From Conexibacter sp. CPCC 205762 (GTDB lineage: Bacteria > Actinomycetota > Thermoleophilia > Solirubrobacterales > Solirubrobacteraceae), in the NCBI RefSeq assembly GCF_030646155.1, contig NZ_JAUTDN010000001.1, forward strand, positions 248,001-312,000: 64,000 bases of DNA. Direction: 5' to 3'. The translations under genes were made by a program, and so were the position numbers. Below the pieces are notes generated by a model, which saw only the letters and a program-made list of their open reading frames with translations, was not told the origin of the DNA and did not search any database. Positions 24,616 to 33,168 of this stretch are shown in pieces. The first letter of the stretch is position 1. Each line of letters starts with the position of its first letter.

Positions 24616-25560
24616 ATGAGCCCCGATCTTGAACGCGCGCTGATCACCGTGATGGAGCGCTCCCTCGCACTCAGACATGGCGAGAACGTGCTCGTCATCG
24701 GTGACCCCAGATCGCGCGAGCTGGCGGAGGCGATGCGCGACATGGCCGCCCGCTACGGCGCCGACGCGGTGCTGGCGCTGATGGACGAGCGCGAGAACGA
24801 CGGCACCGAGCCGCCGCCGCCGATCGCCTCCGCGCTGCTCGCCTGCGACGTCTACCTGGCGCCGACGACGAAGTCGATCTCGCACACGAGAGCGCGCAAG
24901 GCGTCCAACGACAACGGCTCGCGCGGCGCGACGCTGCCGGGCGCGACCGCCGACATGATCGCCCGCGTGATGGGCGTCGACTTCGCGACGATGAAGGAGC
25001 GCACGCTCGCCGTCACGGAGCTGCTCACCAACGCCGACGAGGCGCACGTCTCCTGTCCGCGCGGCTCGGACCTGACGCTCGACCTGAGCGGTCGCAAGGG
25101 GATGGCCGACATCGGCGAGATGACGCGCGCGGGCACGTTCGGCAACCTGCCGGCCGGCGAGGGCTTCATCTCCCCGCTGAGCGGCAGCGGCGAGCTGGTC
25201 GCCTCCTCGCTGGCGCCGATGGGGATCTCGCCGGAGCCGGTGATCCTGACCGTCGCCGACGGCCACCTGACCGCCGCCAACGGCCCGGTCGGCCCCGAGT
25301 TCTTCGAGCGCCTCAGCAAGCACGGCCCCGACGGCACCAACATCGCCGAGCTGGGCGTCGGCACCAACGACGCCGCGACGCTGACCGGCAACATCCTCGA
25401 GGACGAGAAGATCCTCGGCACCGTCCACGTCGCCTTCGGCGCGTCGATGGGGATCGGCGGCACGATCTCGGTCCCGATCCACCTCGACGTCGTCGTGCTC
25501 GAGCCGACGCTGACCGTCGGCGGCACGACCGTGCTCGACAACGGCAGATGGATCCTCTGA
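24616..25560 (+). CDS. Aminopeptidase-like protein (M29 / AmpS-NicX family)
   Basis: 314 residues, shorter than classical M29 aminopeptidases (~400). Family segments include [60 protein letters not shown] and [14 protein letters not shown]. These contain the Glu, His and Asp positions expected for metal ligands of the leucyl aminopeptidase / 2,5-dihydroxypyridine dioxygenase-like group. A cytoplasmic metalloenzyme is likely. Peptidase or ring-cleaving activity cannot be told apart by eye. The 3' end overlaps ftcD by 13 bp, so the two genes form an operon. Confidence 0.8.
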   Translation: MSPDLERALITVMERSLALRHGENVLVIGDPRSRELAEAMRDMAARYGADAVLALMDERENDGTEPPPPIASALLACDVYLAPTTKSISHTRARKASNDNGSRGATLPGATADMIARVMGVDFATMKERTLAVTELLTNADEAHVSCPRGSDLTLDLSGRKGMADIGEMTRAGTFGNLPAGEGFISPLSGSGELVASSLAPMGISPEPVILTVADGHLTAANGPVGPEFFERLSKHGPDGTNIAELGVGTNDAATLTGNILEDEKILGTVHVAFGASMGIGGTISVPIHLDVVVLEPTLTVGGTTVLDNGRWIL

Positions 25561-26441
25561 CGACGCTGCTCGCCGTCCCGAACGTCTCCGAGGGCCGCGA
25601 CGACGCTGCGATCGACGCGATCGCGGCGGCCTTCGCCGGCGGCGGCGCCGGGGTCGCGCTGCTCGACGTCCACCGCGACCCCGACCACAACCGCTCGGTC
25701 GTGACGCTCGCCGGCGCTCCCGGCCAGCTCGCACCGGCGCTGGCGGCGGGCGCGGCGGAGGCGGCGCGGCGGATCGACCTGCGCGCCAACGACGGCGTCC
25801 ACCCGCACGTCGGCGCGCTCGACGTCGCGCCGGTCGTCTTCCTGCGCGCGCAGGATCGCGGCGCCGCCTGCGCCGAGGCGCTGCTGGCGGCCGACCTGAT
25901 CGCCCGCCAGCAGATCCCGGTGATCGCCTACGGCCTGCTGGCCGAGGGGCGCACGCGCGCGTTCGTCCGCCGAGGCGGCCCCGCGGCACTGGCGCGGCGG
26001 CTGGAGGCGGGCGAGCTGGCGACCGACTTCGGCCCGCGCGCGCCGCACCCGACCGCCGGCGTGACGCTCGTCGCCGCGCGCCCGCCGCTGGTCGCCTTCA
26101 ACGTCACGCTGCAGCCGCCCGCGACCGTCGAGCGCGCGCGGGAGATCGCCGCGCTGATCCGCGAGGGCGGGGCGGAGGGCCTGCCGGGGCTGCGCGCGAT
26201 CGGGCTGGAGCTGGAGCGCGCCGGCGAGATCCAGATCTCGATGAACGTCGAGCGGCCCGAGCTGACGCCGCTGCACGCGGTCGTCGCGGCGATCGCCGCG
26301 CACGCGCCGCTGGCCGCCGCGGAGCTGGTCGCGCTCGCGCCCGAGGCGGCCTTCGAGCGCTTCCCGCCCGACCTGCCGATCCCGGGCTTCGACCCGCAGC
26401 GTCACCTGATCGAGGCCGCGCTCCGCCGGGCCGCCTCGTAG
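25548..26441 (+). CDS. ftcD: Glutamate formimidoyltransferase
   Basis: 297 residues, the size of the stand-alone transferase without a cyclodeaminase domain. Key segments are [13 protein letters not shown] (N-terminus), [13 protein letters not shown], and [18 protein letters not shown]. These match the formiminotransferase N-subdomain, including conserved His residues. The C-subdomain follows ([20 protein letters not shown]). It transfers the formimino group between formiminoglutamate and tetrahydrofolate in histidine or purine breakdown. No other hut gene is in the window. It starts inside the end of the aminopeptidase gene. Confidence 0.88.
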   Translation: MDPLTTLLAVPNVSEGRDDAAIDAIAAAFAGGGAGVALLDVHRDPDHNRSVVTLAGAPGQLAPALAAGAAEAARRIDLRANDGVHPHVGALDVAPVVFLRAQDRGAACAEALLAADLIARQQIPVIAYGLLAEGRTRAFVRRGGPAALARRLEAGELATDFGPRAPHPTAGVTLVAARPPLVAFNVTLQPPATVERAREIAALIREGGAEGLPGLRAIGLELERAGEIQISMNVERPELTPLHAVVAAIAAHAPLAAAELVALAPEAAFERFPPDLPIPGFDPQRHLIEAALRRAAS

Positions 26442-26444
26442 GCT
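26439..26444 (+). promoter_or_regulatory. Putative -10 box (TAGGCT) of the small lipoprotein gene
   Basis: TAGGCT begins at the TAG stop of ftcD and is followed by 9 nt and the ATG at 26454. Confidence 0.35.
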
Positions 26445-26453
26445 GCCGGCAAC

Positions 26454-26981
26454 ATGCGTTCTACTCCGCTTTCAAGAGCGGCGCTTGCGGGCGCCGCATC
26501 GCTGCTGCTCGCGGCCGGTCTCTTCGCCGGCTGCGGCTCCGACGACAGCAGCTCGACGTCCGCCTCCTCGACCCCCGCGACGACCGCGACCGTCTCGCTC
26601 GCCGACGCCGCGCAGGCGTACATGCCGATCGACGCGGAGATCAGAGCGATCGGCGGCGACATCGCCACGACGGTCAACGACGCGCCGAACCAGACCGACG
26701 ACGCGCTCGCCGAGCAGTTCGGCGGCCTGACCGACCGCACGGAGGCGGCCGTCGGCAGACTCGAGGCGCTGGAGGTCCCGGCCGACCTCAGCACCGCGCT
26801 CGACAACCTGCGCGAGGCGCTGCAGACCGGCGCCGACGACCTCAGAGACATCGCGGCGGCGGCGAGAGCGCATGACGCGCAGGCCGCGAGAGAGGCGACT
26901 CAGCGGCTGATCAGCGACAGCGCCGGGATCAGAGAGGGCCGCGCCGAGGTCAACAGAGCGCTCAGAAGCGCCGGCAGCTGA
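26454..26981 (+). CDS. Small exported lipoprotein, function unknown
   Basis: 175 residues. A lipoprotein signal peptide ends in LLAAGLFAGC (lipobox, Cys at about 26). A Ser/Thr-rich linker follows, then an all-helical domain (TVSLADAAQAYMPIDAEIRA and TEAAVGRLEALEVPADLSTA) with heptad-like spacing. It would be anchored to the outer face of the cytoplasmic membrane. No family was recognised. It is followed by another small exported helical protein, and the two may act together. AGA is the preferred Arg codon in the mature part. Confidence 0.75.
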   Translation: MRSTPLSRAALAGAASLLLAAGLFAGCGSDDSSSTSASSTPATTATVSLADAAQAYMPIDAEIRAIGGDIATTVNDAPNQTDDALAEQFGGLTDRTEAAVGRLEALEVPADLSTALDNLREALQTGADDLRDIAAAARAHDAQAAREATQRLISDSAGIREGRAEVNRALRSAGS

Positions 26982-27002
26982 TCCGCGCTCGGGCGGAGGG
27001 CG

Positions 27003-27008
27003 TACCGT
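27003..27008 (+). promoter_or_regulatory. Putative -10 box (TACCGT) of the 163-aa exported protein gene
   Basis: TACCGT is followed by 6 nt and then the GTG start at 27015. Confidence 0.35.
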
Positions 27009-27014
27009 GAACAG

Positions 27015-27506
27015 GTGCCCTCCGTCCGCAACATCCTGCTGCTGACGCTCGCGCTCGCCCTGAGCGCGGTCTCGATCGCCGCCGCGGCCGGGCGCTTCGC
27101 GGGCGACCCGACTGACGCGCCGAGCCGCGTCGCGACGCAGACCGCCTACCAGAGCATCAGAGACGATCTCGTGCAGGAGGCCTACGACCTCGAGTTCCTG
27201 CTGATCCACGTGCGCCTCAACACGCCGGCCGAGCTGGGCGAGCAGATCAGCGCGCTCGCCGGCCGCAGCCGCGAGCAGGCGCGGACGCTCGCCGCGACCG
27301 CGCCGCCGCCGATGATCGCCGACCTCGTCAGCACGCTGCGCGAGCAGCTCTCCGCGCAGTCGCGCGCGCTCGCGCGGCTCGCCGGGCCGGCGCGCGCGCA
27401 CGGCCCCGACGTCGTCAGAGCGGCCCGCTCGCGGCTGAGAGCCCAGGCCGAGCGGATCCTCGACGCCCGCCGCCGGCTGGCGACGGCGTTCCTCGTCGGC
27501 TCCTGA
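27015..27506 (+). CDS. Small exported helical protein, function unknown
   Basis: 163 residues from GTG. The signal peptide or anchor is NILLLTLALALSAVSIAAAA. The mature part is Ala/Arg-rich and helical (QSIRDDLVQEAYDLEFLLIH, LGEQISALAGRSREQA). No known domain was recognised. It lies between the lipoprotein and the basic membrane protein on the same strand. Confidence 0.65.
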   Translation: MPSVRNILLLTLALALSAVSIAAAAGRFAGDPTDAPSRVATQTAYQSIRDDLVQEAYDLEFLLIHVRLNTPAELGEQISALAGRSREQARTLAATAPPPMIADLVSTLREQLSAQSRALARLAGPARAHGPDVVRAARSRLRAQAERILDARRRLATAFLVGS

Positions 27507-27520
27507 GGCGATCCGTCCAT

Positions 27521-27526
27521 TAGAGT
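27521..27526 (+). promoter_or_regulatory. Putative -10 box (TAGAGT) of the 129-aa membrane protein gene
   Basis: TAGAGT is followed by 11 nt and then the ATG at 27538, so a very short leader without a Shine-Dalgarno. Confidence 0.35.
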
Positions 27527-27537
27527 CATAGGCACCA

Positions 27538-27927
27538 ATGGCTCAGACGAAGAAGAAGCGGCAGACCAAGCACCGCGGCAACGCAGCCGGCCAGGTGGAG
27601 GCGCGCGGGCGCACCGGCCGCAGACTCGAACCCGGCGAGCGGGGGAGAGACGGCAGACTCGACGCGCGCGCGAGACGGCTGCAGCGGCTCGACACGCCGC
27701 CGACGTGGAGAGGCGCGATCAACCGCGCCGGCATCGCGACGCTCTTCTTCTTCCTGCTGCTGGTGCTCTTCTTCAGAGACCAGCCGTTCGCGAGCAAGGT
27801 CTTCATCGCGCTCTTCATGCTCGTCGTCTACATCCCGATGGGCTACTACACCGACCTCTTCATCTACAGACGCCGTCAGGCGAAGAGAGCCGGGGGCGCG
27901 AAGCCCGCGAAGAGAGACGCGGCGTGA
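27538..27927 (+). CDS. Small membrane protein with basic cytoplasmic tail, unknown function
   Basis: 129 residues. The first ~58 are highly basic (AQTKKKRQTKHRGNAAGQVE). Two TM helices follow (AGIATLFFFLLLVLFF and VFIALFMLVVYIPMGYYTDL), then a basic tail. Positive flanks place both ends in the cytoplasm. The stop overlaps the GTG of the MBL hydrolase (GTGA), so the two are co-translated. AGA is used for about half of the arginines. Confidence 0.7.
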   Translation: MAQTKKKRQTKHRGNAAGQVEARGRTGRRLEPGERGRDGRLDARARRLQRLDTPPTWRGAINRAGIATLFFFLLLVLFFRDQPFASKVFIALFMLVVYIPMGYYTDLFIYRRRQAKRAGGAKPAKRDAA

Positions 27928-28565
27928 TCGAGGTCGCCTCCTTCACCGTCGGGCCGGTCCAGGAGAACTCCTACCTGGTCCGCAAGCAGGGGGCCGACAG
28001 CGCCGTCATCTTCGATCCCGGCGACGAGGCCGACCGCCTGCTGGCGGGGATCGAGCAGCTCGGCGTGAGACTGGAGGCGATCCTGCTCACGCACACGCAC
28101 TTCGACCACGTCGGCGCCGTCGCGCCGCTGGCGAAGGCGACCGGCGCCGAGGTCTGGTGCCCGGAGCTGGAGCGCGACGTGCTGCTCGACATCCAGAGAT
28201 GGGTGCCGTGGCCGGGCTTCGGCCCGTTCGAGAACTGGGATCCCGAGCACACGGTCAGAGGCGGCGAGCGGCTCACGATCGCCGGGCTCGACTTCGAGGT
28301 CGTCTTCACGCCCGGCCACAGCCCGGGTCACGTCACCTGGTCGCTGGCGGAGGAGCAGACGCTGTTCTCCGGCGACGTCCTCTTCCAGGGCTCGATCGGC
28401 CGCACCGACCTGCCGTTCGGCGACCACCAGACGCTGCTGCGCTCGATCGCGGGCCTGCTCGACGCCTTCCCCGACGAGACGGTCGTCCATCCCGGGCACA
28501 TGGGGATCACGACGCTCGGGGCCGAGCGGGCGACCAACCCGTTCCTCCAAGACCTCGTCGCGTAG
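27924..28565 (+). CDS. MBL-fold hydrolase (glyoxalase II-like)
   Basis: 213 residues from a GTG start. The metal motif HTHFDHVG is at about residues 56-63. FTPGHSPGHVTW carries the next His, FSGDVLFQGSIGRTDLP the bridging Asp, and VVHPGHMGITTLG the last His. This is the compact YcbL-type glyoxalase II-like layout, which lacks the C-terminal glutathione domain. The true thioester substrate is unknown. A gene of this kind often sits directly upstream of hisS, as here. Confidence 0.88.
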   Translation: MIEVASFTVGPVQENSYLVRKQGADSAVIFDPGDEADRLLAGIEQLGVRLEAILLTHTHFDHVGAVAPLAKATGAEVWCPELERDVLLDIQRWVPWPGFGPFENWDPEHTVRGGERLTIAGLDFEVVFTPGHSPGHVTWSLAEEQTLFSGDVLFQGSIGRTDLPFGDHQTLLRSIAGLLDAFPDETVVHPGHMGITTLGAERATNPFLQDLVA

Positions 28566-28568
28566 CCT
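28563..28568 (+). promoter_or_regulatory. Putative -10 box (TAGCCT) of hisS
   Basis: TAGCCT starts at the stop codon of the MBL gene and is followed by 8 nt and the ATG at 28577. Confidence 0.4.
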
Positions 28569-28576
28569 TCGCGCCG

Positions 28577-29836
28577 ATGGCTCAGAAGCTTCAAGCCCCG
28601 CGCGGCACGTACGACGTGCTGCCCGACCTCGCCGCTCGGCGCCACGACGTCGAGCAGATCGCCCACCACGTGCTGGGCGCCGCCGGCTACCGCCGCATCG
28701 AGACGCCGGTATTCGAGTCGACCGACCTGTTCGCGCGCGGCGTCGGCGCCTCGACCGACATCGTCCAGAAGGAGATGTACACCTTCGAGGACGGCGGCGG
28801 CCGCTCGATCACGCTGCGCCCGGAGGGGACCGCGCCGATCGCGCGCGCCTACCTCGAGCACGGCATGCAGAAGCTGCCGCAGCCCGTGAAGCTGTGGTAC
28901 TTCTCCAGCTTCTTCCGCTACGAGCGGGCGCAGGCGGGCCGCTACCGCCAGTTCTGGCAGATCGGCGCCGAGGCGATCGGCTCGGCCGAGCCGGCCGTCG
29001 ACGCCGAGTGCATCCTGCTGCTGGCCGAGCTGCTGGAGGCGTTCGGCGTCAAGGGCGTGCGGCTGCGGATCGGCTCGCTCGGCACGCCCGCGACGCGCGC
29101 CGAGTACAGAGCGGAGCTGCAGGCCTACCTGCGCGCGCACCAGGAGCAGCTCTCGCAGGAGGTCGTCGACCGCATCGACCTCAACCCGCTGCGCGCCTTC
29201 GACGCCGACCACCCCGGCACGCGCGAGGTGATGCAGGGCGCGCCGCTGCTGCTGGACCGCCTCACCGGCGAGGACGCCGACCACTTCGCCGAGGTGCGCG
29301 CGCTGCTGGACGGCGCCGACCTCAACTACGAGGTCGACCCGACGCTCGTGCGCGGCCTCGACTACTACGCGCGCACGCTGTTCGAGTTCACCAGCGACGC
29401 GCTCGGCGCCCAGTCGGGCGTCGCCGGCGGCGGCCGCTACGACGGCCTGATCGAGCAGATCGGCGGCCCGCCGACGCCCGGCATCGGCTGGGGCGCGGGC
29501 GTCGAGCGGATCCTGCTGGCCGCGGGCGAGCGCCCGGCGCCGCCGCCGCTGTGCGACCTGTTCGTCGCCTACACCAGCGACGCCGGCCGCCGCGCCGGCT
29601 TCGAGCTGGCGCTGGAGGCGCGCCGCGCCGGGCTGTCGGCCCAGCTGGAGCTGGCCGGCCGCTCGCTGAAGGGCCAGTTGAAGCAGGCCGGGCGGATCGG
29701 CGCGCGCAGCGTCGCGATCGTCGGCGAAGACGGCAGCACCGCTCAGCTGAAGGACATGGAGAGCGGCGAGCAGGACGAGATCGAGCTGCAGCGGGTGATC
29801 CCGCTGGTACTGCGAAAGGGAAAGACGCTGGCATGA
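28577..29836 (+). CDS. hisS: Histidyl-tRNA synthetase
   Basis: 419 residues. It charges tRNA-His. The N-terminus APRGTYDVLPDLAARRHDVE is the HisRS start. Class II motif 2 is YFSSFFRYERAQAGRYRQFW. The histidine-binding peptides are LVRGLDYYARTLFEF and GVAGGGRYDGLIEQIGGPPT, with motif 3 in GIGWGAGVERIL. The C-terminal anticodon domain is LCDLFVAYTSDAGRRAGFEL. The stop overlaps the aspS ATG by ATGA, so hisS and aspS are co-translated, the common arrangement in actinobacteria. Confidence 0.96.
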   Translation: MAQKLQAPRGTYDVLPDLAARRHDVEQIAHHVLGAAGYRRIETPVFESTDLFARGVGASTDIVQKEMYTFEDGGGRSITLRPEGTAPIARAYLEHGMQKLPQPVKLWYFSSFFRYERAQAGRYRQFWQIGAEAIGSAEPAVDAECILLLAELLEAFGVKGVRLRIGSLGTPATRAEYRAELQAYLRAHQEQLSQEVVDRIDLNPLRAFDADHPGTREVMQGAPLLLDRLTGEDADHFAEVRALLDGADLNYEVDPTLVRGLDYYARTLFEFTSDALGAQSGVAGGGRYDGLIEQIGGPPTPGIGWGAGVERILLAAGERPAPPPLCDLFVAYTSDAGRRAGFELALEARRAGLSAQLELAGRSLKGQLKQAGRIGARSVAIVGEDGSTAQLKDMESGEQDEIELQRVIPLVLRKGKTLA

Positions 29837-31626
29837 AGACTCCGCGCCCGAACGGCTACCGCGACGCCTGGGCCGGGGAGCTGACCGCCGCCCGCGCCGA
29901 CCAGCCGGCGCGCGTCGCCGGCTGGGTCCACCGCCGCCGCGACCACGGCGGGCTGATCTTCATCGACCTGCGCGACCGCTCCGGGATCGTCCAGCTGACC
30001 TTCCACCCGGACCGCGCGCCGGAGGCGCACGCGCTCGCGCACTCGCTGCGCTCCGAGCACGTCGTGACCGCGACCGGCACGCTCGTCCGCCGCGAGGAGG
30101 CGAACGTCAACCCGAACCTGCCGACCGGCGAGGTCGAGCTGCTCGTCGACGAGCTGACCGTCCACGCCGCCGCCGACACGCCGCCGTTCCCGATCGACGA
30201 GGACGGCTACGTCGACGAGACGCTGCGCCTGCGTCACCGTGCGCTCGACCTGCGCCGCACGGGGATGCAGGAGACGCTGAAGCTGCGCCACACCGTCACC
30301 GCGACGATGCGCGGCGTGCTCAACGAGCGCGACTTCCTCGAGATCGAGACGCCGAGCCTGACCCGCTCGACGCCGGAGGGCGCGCGCGACTACCTCGTGC
30401 CGGCGCGGATCGACCCGGGCTCCTTCTACGCGCTGCCGCAGTCGCCGCAGCTGTTCAAGCAGCTGCTGATGGTCGGCGGCTTCGAGCGCTACTACCAGAT
30501 CGCCCGCTGCTTTCGCGACGAGGACACGCGCGCCGACCGCCAGCCCGAGTTCACGCAGCTCGACCTCGAGCTGTCGTTCGTCGACGAGGACGACGTGATC
30601 GAGACGATGGAGGCGGTGATGGGCGCGATCTTCGCCGCCACCGACTTCGAGGTCGCCGCTCCCGCATGGCCGCGGATGTCGTACGCGGAGGCGATGCTGC
30701 GCTTCGGCTCCGACCGCCCCGACACCCGCTTCGGGCTGGAGATCGCCGAGCTGGGGGAGATCTTCGCGGGGACCGAGTTCAAGGTCTTCGCCGGCGCGCT
30801 CTCCGGCGGCGGCGTGATCCGCGGCCTCAACGCCGGCGCGCGCGAGCTGCCGCGCAGAGAGCTGGACATCCTCACCGAGCTGGCGAGACAGAACGGCGCC
30901 AAGGGCCTCGTGTGGGCGTTCGTGCAGGAGGACGGCACGTGGCGCTCGCCGGTCGCGAAGGCGCTCTCGGCGGCTGAGATCCAGTCGGTCAACGAGGCGC
31001 TGGAGGCGACCCCGGGCGACCTGCTGCTGGTCGTCGCCGACAGCGCGAGGATCGCCGCGCAGTCGCTCGGCGCGCTGCGGCTCGACCTCGCCGAGCGCTT
31101 CTCGCTCGTGCCCGAGGGCCGCCACGACATCCTCTGGGTCGTCGACTTCCCGATGTTCGAGCAGACCGACGACGGCTGGACGGCGATGCACCACCCGTTC
31201 ACGGCGCCGACCGGCGACCTCGACGGCGACCCCGGCGCGATCATGTCGCGCGCCTACGACCTCGTGCTCGACGGCTCCGAGATCGGCGGCGGCTCGATCC
31301 GCATCAACACGATCGACGTGCAGAGAAAGATCTTCGGGATCATCGGCTTCAGCGAGGAGGAGGCGCAGTCGCGCTTCGGCTTCCTGCTCGACGCCTTCCG
31401 CTACGGCGCCCCGCCGCACGGCGGCATCGCGATGGGCGTCGACCGGATCGTGACGCTGCTCGCCGGCCGCGACTCGATCCGCGACGCGATCGCCTTCCCG
31501 AAGGCCGCCTCCGGCAGCGACCCGCTGACCGGCGCCCCCGCGCCCGTCGACGACGCGCAGCTGAGAGAGGTCGGCCTGAGAGTGTCGGTCTTCAGAGCGC
31601 CGCCGGCAGCTCAGCCGCAGGGCTGA
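29833..31626 (+). CDS. aspS: Aspartyl-tRNA synthetase, probably non-discriminating (Asp/Asn)
   Basis: 597 residues, full bacterial type with an N-terminal OB-fold, class II core and inserted GAD domain. Motif 2 is ARCFRDEDTRADRQPEFTQL, and motif 3 is GIAMGVDRIVTLLAG. In the OB-fold, GWVHRRRDHGGLIFIDLRDR has His38 in the RRRDHGG loop. In other bacteria His here goes with enzymes that also mischarge tRNA-Asn, while Leu goes with strict AspRS. If so, Asn-tRNA is finished by GatCAB encoded elsewhere. It is coupled to hisS. Confidence 0.95.
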   Translation: MKTPRPNGYRDAWAGELTAARADQPARVAGWVHRRRDHGGLIFIDLRDRSGIVQLTFHPDRAPEAHALAHSLRSEHVVTATGTLVRREEANVNPNLPTGEVELLVDELTVHAAADTPPFPIDEDGYVDETLRLRHRALDLRRTGMQETLKLRHTVTATMRGVLNERDFLEIETPSLTRSTPEGARDYLVPARIDPGSFYALPQSPQLFKQLLMVGGFERYYQIARCFRDEDTRADRQPEFTQLDLELSFVDEDDVIETMEAVMGAIFAATDFEVAAPAWPRMSYAEAMLRFGSDRPDTRFGLEIAELGEIFAGTEFKVFAGALSGGGVIRGLNAGARELPRRELDILTELARQNGAKGLVWAFVQEDGTWRSPVAKALSAAEIQSVNEALEATPGDLLLVVADSARIAAQSLGALRLDLAERFSLVPEGRHDILWVVDFPMFEQTDDGWTAMHHPFTAPTGDLDGDPGAIMSRAYDLVLDGSEIGGGSIRINTIDVQRKIFGIIGFSEEEAQSRFGFLLDAFRYGAPPHGGIAMGVDRIVTLLAGRDSIRDAIAFPKAASGSDPLTGAPAPVDDAQLREVGLRVSVFRAPPAAQPQG

Positions 31627-31660
31627 GCCGCGCCGCCGCGGTCGCCGCGGCGGCGCGCTC

Positions 31661-31666
31661 TACACT
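31661..31666 (+). promoter_or_regulatory. Putative -10 box (TACACT) of the mnmA fusion gene
   Basis: TACACT is followed by 8 nt and then the GTG at 31675. It supports the start that includes the N-terminal IscU-like domain. Confidence 0.45.
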
Positions 31667-31674
31667 CGCTGGTC

Positions 31675-33168
31675 GTGGATCGCGAGCTGTTCGAGCACCA
31701 CCTGATCTCCCGGCACGGGCACGGGCGCGCGCCTGCGGGTGCGGCGCTCGGCGTCGCCGGCACGAGACTGTGCGGCGACGTCGTGCGGGTCGCGCTCGCG
31801 CTCGACGCGGGCGGGACGCGCGTCGGCGCGCTCGGCTGGGAGGCGGAGGCCTGCGGCGCGACGCTCGCGGCGCTGAGCGCGACCGCGGAGCTGGTCGAGG
31901 GGATGGAGCTGCGCGCGGCCGCCCGGCTCGGCGCGCACGACCTCGCCGAGCAGCTCGGCGGGCTCTCCGCCGGCAAGTTCCATGCCGCCGAGCTGGTCGC
32001 CGACGCGCTCGCGCGGGCACTCGGTACGGCCGTACGCGAACAGGGCGCGCTGCCCGGCCCCGCTGACGGCGAGCGGACGCTGGTGGCGATGTCCGGCGGC
32101 GTCGACAGCGCCGTCGTGGCGCTGCTGGCGGGCCGCGACGGCGGTGACGCGGTCGCCGTCACGCTGGAGCTGTGGGCCGACGAGGAGAACGACGGCGAGC
32201 GCTCCTGCTGCTCGGCCCAGGCGGTCCGGCATGCGCGCGCGCTCGCCCACCGGATGGGCCTGCCGCACTTCACGCTCGACCTGCGCGCGGAGTTCCGCGC
32301 CGGCGTCGTCGACCCGTTCCTGGAGGACCACCGCGCCGGCCTCACGCCCAACCCCTGCATCCGCTGCAACGGCCACGTGCGGCTCGACGCGATGCTCGAC
32401 TTCGCCGACCGCCTCGGCGCCGCGACGCTGGCGACCGGCCACTACGCGCGCGTCGAGGCCGGCGCGGGCGACGGTGCGCCGCCGCTGCTGCGGGCCGCTG
32501 TCGACGCCTGGAAGGACCAGACCTACATGCTCGCCGCGCTCGCGCCCGGCTCGCTGGCGCGGATGCGCTTCCCGCTCGGCGAGCTGACGAAGCCGCAGGT
32601 GCGCGCGCTGGCGGCCGAGGCCGAGCTGCCGGTCGCCTCCAAGCCGGACTCGCAGGACCTCTGCTTCCTCGCCGGCACCAGCCGCTCCGAGTTCCTCGTC
32701 CGCCACGCCGGGATCGAGCAGCAGCCGGGGGAGATCGTCGACAGCAGCGGCCGCGTGCTCGGGCGCCATCGCGGCCATCAGGGCTACACCGTCGGCCAGC
32801 GCAGAGGGCTCGGCGTCGCCGCCGAGGAGCCGCTCTACGTGCTGCGGACCGAGGCGGCCGGCAACCGCGTCGTCGCCGGCCCGCGCGCCGAGTTGGAGAC
32901 GACCTCGGTGCCGCTGCGCGGCGCGCGCCTGCACCGCGACGGCGCCCGCGTCGACCGCGTCAAGCTGCGCTACCGCGCCAAGCCGCTGCCGGCGCGGCTG
33001 GTCGGCGAGCCGGCCGCCGGCGCCCACCGGCGGCTGGAGGTCGCGCTGGAGCAGCCGGTCGACGGCGCCGCGCCCGGCCAGCTCGCCTGCCTGCTCGACG
33101 GCGACGTCGTGATCGGCTGGGCGACGATCGACCGCCCGCCGCTCGCTCAGTCGTCGTCGTCCGGGTAG
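31675..33168 (+). CDS. mnmA: IscU-like domain fused to tRNA 2-thiouridylase MnmA
   Basis: 497 residues against the usual ~360 for MnmA. Residues ~135-497 are MnmA, which thiolates U34 of tRNA-Lys/Glu/Gln: PP-loop SGGVDS (140-145), catalytic Cys228 in TPNPCIRCNGHV, catalytic Cys330 in KPDSQDLCFLAG, and GYTVGQRRGLG. Residues 1-117 resemble the IscU/SufU/NifU-N scaffold: ELFEHHLISRHGHG, RLCGDVVRVAL (Cys33, Asp35), EACGATLAALSA (Cys60) and KFHAAELVADAL (His103). The last scaffold cysteine, normally next to that His, is Ala104. The GTG start is supported by TACACT upstream. The fused domain could relay sulfur to MnmA, which is inference. The 3' end overlaps the convergent gene by 22 bp. Confidence 0.9.
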   Translation: MDRELFEHHLISRHGHGRAPAGAALGVAGTRLCGDVVRVALALDAGGTRVGALGWEAEACGATLAALSATAELVEGMELRAAARLGAHDLAEQLGGLSAGKFHAAELVADALARALGTAVREQGALPGPADGERTLVAMSGGVDSAVVALLAGRDGGDAVAVTLELWADEENDGERSCCSAQAVRHARALAHRMGLPHFTLDLRAEFRAGVVDPFLEDHRAGLTPNPCIRCNGHVRLDAMLDFADRLGAATLATGHYARVEAGAGDGAPPLLRAAVDAWKDQTYMLAALAPGSLARMRFPLGELTKPQVRALAAEAELPVASKPDSQDLCFLAGTSRSEFLVRHAGIEQQPGEIVDSSGRVLGRHRGHQGYTVGQRRGLGVAAEEPLYVLRTEAAGNRVVAGPRAELETTSVPLRGARLHRDGARVDRVKLRYRAKPLPARLVGEPAAGAHRRLEVALEQPVDGAAPGQLACLLDGDVVIGWATIDRPPLAQSSSSG

